Shown: positions 44,700 to 53,013 of the stretch, in pieces
Layout: each line of letters begins with the position of its first letter
How positions within the stretch are numbered: position 1 is the stretch's first letter
From: Gnetum montanum
Lineage: Eukaryota > Streptophyta > Gnetopsida > Gnetales > Gnetaceae
Length of the DNA: 53,013 nucleotides
Direction of reading: 5' to 3'
Assembly (NCBI GenBank): GCA_015680685.1
Contig: MNCI01034050.1
Coordinates: 15,024 to 68,036 of the forward strand
Position numbers and translations under genes: made by a program
Notes under the pieces: model-generated
What the model saw: only the letters and a program-made list of their open reading frames with translations
What the model was told of the DNA's origin: nothing
Database searches by the model: none

Positions 44700-47171
44700 T
44701 CCAATCAAAAATAACATGAGTTAACATCATAGTGCGCATCTGAGGTGACATTTGGTTTGAAGGGCTCTCAAATGTGTTTGAGGTAAAGGATGATTGTGCT
44801 AGAGATGTAGGGCAACCAGTTGCACTAGGTTGTAAGGGTTTGGAAGGACAATTGGGTCAGAAAAATGGTCATTTCCTAGAGCAATTATCTAAACCACTCA
44901 GTTGGAAGGTTAATTGTAAATGTACAACCCTCATAGAATTTTTTTGTTGTGGCTATGGGGGAATTTCATCTTGCATGGAAGGAGCAAGAGATAACCAAGT
45001 TAAGGATAGATAGATGTATGCAGACGGATGTGGATGGTGGTGTGGATGTGGGCTCTTCCCTCAAGTAGATGGTGAATGAGTTCAAGGGTACTATGGAGGG
45101 TAATAGTGATACTAAAATGAGGCATGGCTAGCAGAACTTCATGGAGAAATAGGTTGCTAAACATAGTACCCATATGGATTTGGTTGTCTATAATGGTACT
45201 GCTATCTTGGCAATCGTAGTTTCCATGACTGTGGTTGCTGTCATTGTTGGTATTGCTCATATGGTTGTGATGCAGCTCTACTTGGATAGAAAGCTTGTTG
45301 TTTATGGTGGAACTACGTTAGATTACCTTGATGGTAAGGTAATTTTTTAGGTGTTTGCCTCCTTGCTAGTCATGGATTCAGCATGTACACCCAAAACTCT
45401 TGTAAGTGTGACACCAATGCATAACATCCCTTTGAATGGTCATATTGACAAATGTCACACCCACCATCATCTTTAGAGTCTATCTTCACAACTTCTTCTA
45501 CTACATTATCTTTACCCTTACCTCTTTAGTAGCCATGTTTAGCTTTTTTCTGCCTCCTATAGTCATGCTCACTATTCCACTCTTTGGATTCATCAATAAT
45601 CTTCATAGCAATTTGGAATTTCTCATCCAAAGAGTTCCATAGTTTATCAACCTTAGCCAAAATATCAAAAATAGATTTTTGGATGGGCAAGGTTTTCCTA
45701 TTCACCACCTCATTGAGTGGTGACTCCTCCTCGTCATGGAATTTGACCTCCCTTTTCCTAATGGAAGGATCCCTATTATATTCTTCTACACTTTTCCTTA
45801 TTCATGACTCACCTTCTTCTTTTGCTACCTGCTCTATTAGCATTTGGATCTAATGAGCTCTTAGTTCGAACAATCTCCCTTGGGCATAAACCCCAAGAGT
45901 TCTTTTGGTTTCTGCTCTAAGCCCATCTATGATGTGGCAAAGCTGTTTCCTTTAAGAATAATCATGGTTAGGGCATCATTGTAAAAGAGAATAATACCTA
46001 CCCATGGTAGAATCCAAGGGTTCATGTGTTCCCTGTTTCTAACCTTGGATTTTCCTTCTTAGATTAGACACTCTAGAGTACATAGAGTATTTGTCATTGA
46101 ATAGCTCAAGCATTGCACTCCATCAATAAATAAATTTTAGCTCCAAGGACCAATACCAGCTTTTAGCCTATTTGATGAGTGTCCTAGGGAATAGCTTCAA
46201 ATTTTCCAATCATTTTCAATGTTTTGGAAGGTGCAAACATCATGAAAGGCTTGTAGATGCTTTTTCATATCAGATTCATATCCCCCCTCAAATCTTGAGA
46301 TATTATTCATGTCTAAGCATTTAATTTGACTATCTTTCACATGCCTAGTTGGGATCTTGACTACCTCTACAATGTTAGTCATGCTTCAAGCTACTAACAA
46401 AGGTTCATCATCATCATTGTGTCAATGATGCCAATGATGGTTTTTGCCACCCCTTCATTCTTGGTGAGCTCTATGATCATTGTTGTCTCGTTGATCACCT
46501 TCATCATAATTATTTCTTCAGTAGCTTCTATCAGAACCAGAAGATGAAGAGGAATGTTTGGAATTGGATGAAGGGGATGAAGAGGAAGATGGACCACCAC
46601 CACCACTTCACTTGTCATGACCACGATCCTTAGATTCCCTAACTTTGTGATGCTTGTCTAAGTCGCTGCCTTAACTATCACCTTTTCCTAAACTTGGTTT
46701 GTTAATAGTAGACCATAAGTTCAAGGCCACACCCTCATCACCAATAATAAGGGATGGAGATTCATGTTAAGAACCCCCAAAAGGAGGATCCTCATTGTCA
46801 GTTTGGTTTTGCAGGAATAAGGAATTGGTGAAGTGTTTTCCCTTCGTAAACTCATGGTACTTCTCCTGGTGTTGATCTCTCCTGCATTCTATTTCAATGG
46901 GATGGTAGTCCCAAGTTTCATAACCATTCACAATGTATTCCTCTTAAAGATCCTAGATGCCTAACTTTGTAAGAGTTTGAAGTAGCATCATGTGCATAGA
47001 TCGATCAGGAGGCATTACAATATTTCCTTCCATGTCTCACCACCACAGTTGTTCATCCTAATGTAGGATGAAGGTGAAGTCAAGTACATACTCATCTAGA
47101 TGAATATATACCACCTTACATTATTGTGGAATCAATAGTTTGACATCTTCATGCCTGTGAGAAGAGGACAT
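44700..47171 (-). pseudogene. gag: gag of element C
   Basis: The ATG at 47171 opens MSSSHRHEDV. It runs through the acidic/Ser-rich region (46624-46394 in a shifted frame), the Gag core (46382-46197, TNIVEVVKIPTRHVKDSQIK), and a segment DILAKVDKLWNSLDEKFQIAMK (in two parts, 45708-45526). The zinc-knuckle-like CDIC-x3-H-x3-C lies at about 45459-45424, then a Gln/Tyr-rich tail. Broken by TAG/TGA stops. Confidence 0.85.
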
Positions 47172-47301
47172 CTTGCAACCAAATAAAATATCAGTGTGCT
47201 TTTGTAATTATATAATTTAAGAATGATGTCAACCTTGGGGTTTATCCAATGATATTAATAATGCTCACTAATCCTAGATAGCACATGTTTCAACAAAAAG
47301 A

Positions 47302-47320
47302 GTCCCCAAAAATGGTGCTA
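47302..47320 (-). other. Primer-binding site of element C
   Basis: Minus strand TAGCACCATTTTTGGGGAC, a degenerate tRNA-Asp PBS, with the GGGGACTCTTTTTGTTGAAA context shared with A and B. One spacer base lies before the LTR. Confidence 0.7.
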
Positions 47321-47575
47321 GTGCTAAGTGGTGAAGGTACCCCTATGCTCAACCATACAAATCACGAAGCATTCACACATGATCCAATTGAATTCCATGG
47401 ACTCTATAGTTTCTAGTGCACTAGTTCTCTAGGAAGTGAACCTCACCCTAAAGGTTGTTCGTTGTCTTCTTAATTACACTTGTGATGTACAAATGTAATG
47501 GTTAAGTGTAATCAAGGTATATGATTTTTATTGTTTTATGTTTTATGTTCTTTGGCACTTAAATAAGGAGATGAA

Positions 47576-47702
47576 GTATTTTAATCACTAAGTTAATTTA
47601 ACTACTTTACTAGTCTCTAACTAGTCCTAACATAAGCANTTATTTTAATCACTAATTTAATTTAACTACTTTACTAGTCTCTAACTAGTCCTAACATAAG
47701 CA
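47576..47702. other. Duplicated contig edge around single N (47639)
   Basis: 47576-47638 and 47640-47702 are near-identical (TATTTTAATCACTAA to CATAAGCA) with one N between. This is the signature of overlapping contig ends joined without collapsing. Confidence 0.8.
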
Positions 47703-47751
47703 TCTGATCCCACTTTTTGTACACATCTTGAACCCACATATCCAGTATTGG

Positions 47752-47866
47752 GTTACCAAGTGCTACGCTACTAGGTGCATCAAGCAATAACGCTACTGGG
47801 ATTACCAANTTACCAAGTGCTACGTTACTAGGTGCATCAAGCAATAACGCTACTGGGATTACCAAG
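47752..47866. other. Duplicated contig edge around single N (47809)
   Basis: 47752-47808 and 47810-47866 are near-identical (TTACCAAGTGCTACG to GGGATTACCAA) with one N between. Same interpretation as the previous entry. Confidence 0.8.
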
Positions 47867-48187
47867 CAAATACGTGTTTATGCTCGAAGCGGTCATACTT
47901 ATGTACTTAATCAATTTAGCTTAATTAGAAAAATAATTAATGAAAAAAATAAATTCATAAATAAATCATTAATCTATTCTAAGTGTGAAAAGGTTTGATT
48001 AAAAGGCTCATCTTTATTACCACACACATTGGTGTGGTTTAGGTAAAACACTACTCAACTAAAAATCCATACACTTTCTACCTTCTGCTACAGGCACTTG
48101 GGGAAATATTCTAACTCTCAAATGAAAAAACTACAAGAGCTCTACTACTACTATGACTTTATGCCCATAAAAATAGCTGTGAACTCA

Positions 48188-48195
48188 TATTTATA
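48188..48195 (-). promoter_or_regulatory. TATA box of element C 5' LTR
   Basis: Minus-strand TATAAATA in the only 5' LTR here that adjoins a complete element. The counterpart is at 35219-35226. Confidence 0.6.
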
Positions 48196-48379
48196 GTTTT
48201 TATTATAGGACTACATCGACATGGCCCCATAGATGTACCAAACGCTACATCAATGCGGCCTTGTCGATGGAGAAACACCATGAAATCAAGGCCCCTTCAA
48301 CGAGGCTGCATCAATGGGGGCCCCATTAATGAGGTCTCGTCAACAGGGGCCCATTAATGTAACACTTTGATGCTCATCA

Positions 48380-51200
48380 TGTGACTTTCTATGGTTATGC
48401 CTGACCATGGCCATTTGATCAAGCCAATCATACACTTTGAGTACACTGATTGTTATTGTTTTGAATGGTTAAACCATGGCCATGGGGCTTTGGTTACTTA
48501 TGCTTTCATTAAGGCCTAATTATTTAGTAGTGTGTAACAAATTTGTGTGCCATGTTATGATGTAACATGTGATAGAAAGTAAAAACATGACTATTTGACC
48601 TCTTTTAATATTAGCATGTCATGCCTCTGAAGTTACAGTAATACACAGTCAAGTTGCTGATATATAAGTCCTAACCAATATTATACACTATTTTTCACTA
48701 TATGTAAAGTATCCAACTTTAGCTGAGAAAGAGAAACTCTAGGGGAATCATGTAGGACCCTAAATAACCACCTCTAAAACGTAGTACAAAATTCTTTTTT
48801 CTTTTCCAAGCCTGTAAAAATACATGGGGTATATTTACATTAGCAATTAATAAGGATGTAACTCATAATTATGGGATGATTATAGGACCTACATACCTCC
48901 TTTCCTCATTAGACTTAACAAATTGTTGATATGATGAGGCCTTGTCACTTCTCATAATCCTAAGGATTAATGCATCTATTACATGTCATCTATCTTTAGT
49001 AGCACTAGTGAAACATCAAACATTGTATGACTCACTTCTTTCAAATTTTATTTCCAATGGATGTGTTTGGATGTACTCCTAGTCCTTTACTATATTTCCA
49101 CCATACAACATCATTTAATCTAGAATAGGCTTCAAACAATTGGCTGAGAATCAAAAATATAGGTTTCAACAACTTTGCCTATGCAATCTAGCATTTCATT
49201 CCCACATCGAGGGCCATCCAACTCAAAGAATTTGGTCACCATCCAATCATGAGTTTGGTTATCTTCAGGTTCTAAACTACAAAAACAAGCCTTGTCTCAA
49301 CCATCATGTTTGGACTACACCTCAATATACCCCCAAGATAGGTGACAAGAGATAATACTTGAAGTGGGTACATACTTACGAATGGCACCTACATCATTGA
49401 AAACTTTTAGGTGTTGCGCAACTCAACCCCCTTGGGTCCAATAACTTATGATATTAAGCCAAAGTAAGCATATGTACAGGTAGGGTTGGATAGTGATGCT
49501 TATCTCCACATTCTAGCCCAGGTTGTATGCAAAATAAATAAACAATGAAACCCATCCATTCAACGTATGGGGATGAATATATTATTATTAGAATGAGTAG
49601 TTACTGATCCCTAAAAGCACTACATGCTTCACATAATGCACATCAATCAAATGCATCATCCACCTAATTACTAACTATGAGTTTTTAGGTTAATTACTTA
49701 CCCTAGGATCTAAAAGGCTTCTAAGCATAATTCATGTGGGTTAATTTTATGAAAAGCATATAAACATACATGATCACACATATATTTTCTTTCTTTTCTT
49801 TGCACAAATAAAAGAATATAATTGTTGATAAGTAAATGGGGTTAGCATATTGAAGTAAACATAAATAAACAATATTTACTTGCATAAAAGAAAATCTAAC
49901 TATGATAAAATATGCAAAACATTAATGTAATGAATGACTTACTCCAAGGAGACCACCAACCTTCCAAGATGCAATGTTTCCATTATACAAATGAAAGGAA
50001 TAACTATGCATTTCAACTGTATTTTACATGCCATATAATAGCCAGCTCACATCATAGAATGGAGAGAGTTACAATAGTTAGGTTTACATATTATGGAAAA
50101 ATTCAACCAATGTTTTCCTCTAATTTCAGTCATCTTAAGTTGGCAAATAAGGCTTGAAAATAAGGTCTAAGTTTTTTGGTAATCAAATCTAAGTTTGGGA
50201 GAAGAAGAAGGGATTGAAATAAATCCAAAATTATAATAATCAACATAGTTCAAGTGAGTTGGAATTTAAGTTTTTTTTTTCTTTCTCTTAGTCTCTCTAC
50301 TATGAATAGCCCTTATTTTTTTGAAAAAAAAAATTAGAAATATAACTTTTGCAAGCAAACTAGTAAACATCTTCATTCATAAATTTTCTAGCCTCTCATG
50401 TTTTCACATTGAGAGAAATGTAGGCTTGGAAAAGGACCATTTAACAACCAATAAAGACATTACAACTCTCTTAAAAACCCCACAAAATTGACCCAAAAAT
50501 GACAAACAAAACAAAACATGTGCACTTAACAAACAACACCAAAAATCCACAATACGCATATATTATTTTTCAATTTTAAAATGAGTACTCAACAAACCCT
50601 TTGGGCATCCAATTGTGCTACACCAAGTCTTTCCAACACTACAAGATCTTGTAGCCCACACAAGAAGAACATTAGGGTTGGATAAAATGATGGGAGCAAA
50701 CACCATCAAGCACCTCCAAAAACTAAGGCCTAATAGCCCACACAAGAGATCACTAGCCTTGGATAGAATGATGGGTGGGGGGGTGTTGGGGGGAGCATTT
50801 ATTTTATAAAAATGATCACAAGAACATGAATCCAAGTGCACATGATACAAGAAAATGCTAACTCATAAGCCCAAAACTTGCACACCAAAATCAAATTCAA
50901 GTTACACAAGAGACTCTATGCATGACTCACAACTCACAAGAAATTCCACATGCCCTCATGAAATAATCCTCACTTGTCCAAGTCAATACATCTTTAAACA
51001 CCTACCAAAAACATTTGTATAGCAAGGATTTGACCAATTTGGGGAGGGAGAAGACACCTCAAAGTTGGATTGTTGCCCAACCAATGGCCTCAAGAAATCA
51101 ACTTCAAATTGTAGGTCCAAGGTGATGCCAAAATCCCCTCCTAGAATTAGAGAAAATAGTACCTTATAGCAATCAAACAATCACCAAAAATGAGTCCCAA
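48380..51200. other. AT-rich non-coding region right of element C
   Basis: No transposon domain, RNA gene or conserved frame recognised. The longest open frames (for example 49912-50157 plus, 49140-49355 plus) have no family resemblance. A purine/pyrimidine tract lies near 50270-50330. Confidence 0.5.
50655..50777. repeat. Imperfect duplication of a ~45-bp segment
   Basis: AGCCCACACAAGAAGAACAT with TTGGATAAAATGATGGG (50653-50696) recurs as AGCCCACACAAGAGATCACT with TTGGATAGAATGATGGG (50732-50777). It is followed by a G-rich tract (50775-50793). Confidence 0.75.
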
Positions 51201-51420
51201 AAGCCTCCAACAGCAACAACAAAATCCACCTCCAAGAGCCCACAAGAACATTCAACATAGCTAAGAGATGGCTAAGAACAAGCAATAGCCGCTCTTCCTC
51301 TCCTCTCCTTAACTCTTCACCCCTCCAACTAGCATAATCTCCCTTCCTTGGCCAAAAGTAAAAATAAGAACAAACACCCCCTCTATGTATAGGATGGAGG
51401 AGCCCCTAGGGCTTGGGTAA
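51000..51420 (-). promoter_or_regulatory. Possible minus-strand promoter / LTR-like leader
   Basis: On the minus strand CTATACATAGAGGGGG (about 51395-51380) is followed by a purine-rich GGAGAGGAGAGGAAGAG leader (about 51308-51292) and T-rich DNA. The layout is like the TATA-R-U5 portion of a plant LTR. I could not find matching TG...CA ends or a partner copy, so it could equally be a host promoter. Confidence 0.25.
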
Positions 51421-52399
51421 AGACTTTTGCATAAGAGTTTACACAATGGTCAAAGAATAGACAACCCATTCTTCAAAAATATTTTTTTATTAATGGCATC
51501 ATTGCTATTTGACTTGGACAAGCAAGCTCTCATGAAGAAGTAGACATGTGAAATTGACACTACTCAAGAGAGTCACATGGCCCCTATTAAATGAGTCCTT
51601 TGTTCCTTTTTCAACCATTAATATGAAGTGGACAATTTTTATATAAGTAAAATGGATGTCATCATAAGCATCTCATAGAGCATACATCACCATCCCATAT
51701 TGACTTTTCCCATGGTCTCACTTTTTTTTCTTATTTTAAATCACTTTTTAGTTTATATGTTATGAAAGTTTCTAACTTATTTTTGGCCTTTTGTGTAGTT
51801 TGCACATTTCCTATAATTTATCTAGTAAAAATCATTGATAATAAACTTTTTGTCCATCCAATATTTTACACATGTGGAGTTCATTGTAATGAGCACAAAT
51901 ATGCTATAGATACCTTGCTAGAAATTAATATTTTGATTGAATCAAGAAAAACATATCACACTAAATACTTTTTTTAATCATTTAACAATAAAATCTCAAA
52001 ATATAAATCTCAAATTTAAAAACTAATTATAGATCTATACTCTAGGTGTAAAGCCAAGTTAGTCTACCAAATTTAAGCACAATTCATCAACTTAGAATTT
52101 TGACATATTTTAATTAATTAATATTTCATAATTTAAAAATTCTAACTAAACATCAAAATAAACCATGAATCCACATCATGTAAATTTTCTAATATTACTC
52201 TAAAATAGTGCTAAACTTTGCAATGCTCATTCATTAATAAAATACATTAATCTTCTGAGAATAATGGATCAGATGTCTTAAGAGATTTCAGTAATCCTTT
52301 GCATTGCAGGCTAGTGCCGTAATTCTTAAAATATGCAAAGCAACCAGTATCGTCCATGGTTTAAAAACAGTATTCCAACAAGGTTTTTGTCATAAACCC

Positions 52400-53013
52400 T
52401 TGTTTCTGCCTGATTTCCATGACGCTGCGCGTCTCAAACAAGGCCTCTGCATTGCGATTGGACTCCATCTTTGGCTTCATTTTGCTGTGGATCTTGTGCC
52501 GCCCCCGCTAAATTTCAAACCGCTAAACTCTACAACGCTGATCTGCAATCGCCATGGCACCAATGCTCAAAATCGCTTTCATTCTCCACTAAATCGAACG
52601 ACGAATGAGATCTTCCACTGCGATCTGCCTGCCGTGAGGTGGCGCTAGGGTTTGACTACCGCCATTGTTGAGTAGATTGAGGCCGCTGCGCTCTGCCTCC
52701 TGCACTCTACCACTGCCGCTCTGCCACTGCACTGCGGAGCCCTCTAGCGCTCTACCTCCAGACGCTGAATAGAAACTAACTGTTGGGCACTCTTTTCTCC
52801 CGTTGGGCGCCGCTGCGCTGCAGAGCCCTCTTTCTCTACCTCCTGAGTTTCTCTTGGCCATTTTATTTCTTTCTGCCGCGCTGTCTGGGCCCTTGCTCGC
52901 GGTGGATGGACACGCACACTGGTGGTGAGGGTTTTCCTGCAGTCTAGGTTGCAGAACAGTGTCAGGAATGCGTGCACCCTAGGCGTGGGCAAGTCACAAA
53001 GATGGATTCATCA
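52400..53013. other. CpG-rich patch at the right edge, possible host gene start
   Basis: The only extended stretch with frequent CpG and balanced composition. It contains GGTGGCGCTAGGGTTTGAC (about 52638), a motif typical of plant 5' untranslated regions. It also has a local duplication: CGGAGCCCTCTAGCGCTCTA at 52735 and GCAGAGCCCTCTTTCTCTAC at 52821. Open frames on both strands (52304-52648 plus, 52861-52589 minus) lack recognisable domains, so no gene is called. Confidence 0.35.

Larger units (their letters stand above)
34451..48379 (-). mobile_element. Full-length Athila-like Ty3/gypsy element C
   Basis: Both LTRs are present (34451-35395, 47322-48379), with PBS, gag, PR, RT, RH, IN, spacer and extra 3' ORF in the same order as element B. 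A solo LTR (41642-42210) interrupts IN. Flanks are TGTAG before and TGTGA after, not a convincing 5-bp duplication. In stretches compared by eye the two LTRs agree at roughly nine bases in ten, closer than the LTR pair of element D, so C is younger than D. The length without the insertion is about 13.35 kb. Confidence 0.9.
47322..48379 (-). repeat. 5' LTR of element C (length inflated by two N-joined duplications)
   Basis: TGCTAAGTGGTG to TTTGATGCTCATCA. TATTTATA at 48188-48195. It reads 1058 bp here, but two tandem copies of about 63 and 57 bp surround single N bases at 47639 and 47809. Removing one copy of each gives about 937 bp, in line with the 945-bp partner. Confidence 0.85.

Noticed and set aside
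47674-47865. 63-codon minus-strand frame with a repeated VIPVALLLDAPS segment
   Set aside because: Produced by the artefactual duplication around the N at 47809 inside an LTR.
34446-48384. TGTAG / TGTGA as target-site duplication of element C
   Set aside because: Only three of five bases agree, so it is not stronger than chance.
49912-50157. 81-codon plus-strand frame in the right flank
   Set aside because: No family resemblance, conserved neighbour, promoter or splice context found.
52304-52648. 114-codon plus-strand frame in the CpG-rich patch, and the overlapping minus-strand frame 52861-52589
   Set aside because: No domains, arginine/alanine-rich composition expected from GC-rich DNA, and the frames on both strands are equally open. 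Insufficient for a gene call.

Overview
This window is nuclear DNA of a land plant with a large, retroelement-packed, heavily methylated genome. A seed plant is clear and a gymnosperm is plausible, but the species cannot be named from the sequence. The evidence is nested and decayed Ty3/gypsy LTR retrotransposons of two lineages, a Ty1/copia fragment, strong CpG depletion, and reading frames broken mostly by TAG and TGA codons that look like deaminated CAG and CGA. There are no bacterial-style operons, rRNA genes, tRNA genes or CRISPR arrays, and I found no intact host gene.

Layout. (1) 1-1604: remnant A, the 5' end (gag start, primer-binding site, LTR) of a minus-strand Athila-like element that runs off the left edge. 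(2) 1605-19929: element D, an 18.3 kb plus-strand Tat/Ogre-like element with 1.6-1.7 kb LTRs, gag-protease, a 6.3 kb non-pol interval, then RT, RNase H, a second (archaeal-type) RNase H and integrase. (3) 19930-32033: element B, an Athila-like minus-strand element whose 3' end is lost against D. (4) 32034-34140: a copia RT/RNase H/integrase fragment, minus strand. (5) 34451-48379: element C, a full-length relative of A and B with both LTRs, gag, PR, RT, RH, IN and an extra 3' ORF. Its integrase zinc finger is split by a CpG-rich solo LTR (41642-42210) with a perfect CTAGA target duplication. (6) 48380-53013: mostly AT-rich non-coding DNA, with a possible minus-strand promoter/LTR near 51.4 kb and a CpG-rich patch at 52.4-53.0 kb that may be the edge of host gene DNA.

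The main discovery candidate lies inside element D. Between protease and RT, on the strand opposite to gag-pol, is a gene-like unit of seven exons (10757 down to 7225) with six short introns of 88-114 bp. The exon phases agree across five of the six junctions. The exception follows a 24-nt homopolymer run whose length error would explain it. The unit has its own candidate TATA box and GC-richer leader upstream (12222 to 10758) and is bracketed by arrays of the same short repeat. It also sits between a candidate donor at 6375 or 6453 and a polypyrimidine-TGTAG acceptor at 12732, so D may carry a complete spliced antisense gene inside a large sense-strand intron, at the position where Ogre elements have a small one.

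Elements B and C share a second extra gene of about 2.85 kb, on the pol strand downstream of integrase. It has a putative plant transposon protein-like N-terminal part and a charged, probably coiled-coil C-terminal half. It follows a conserved splice-acceptor-like site, the position of the env-like ORF in Athila elements.
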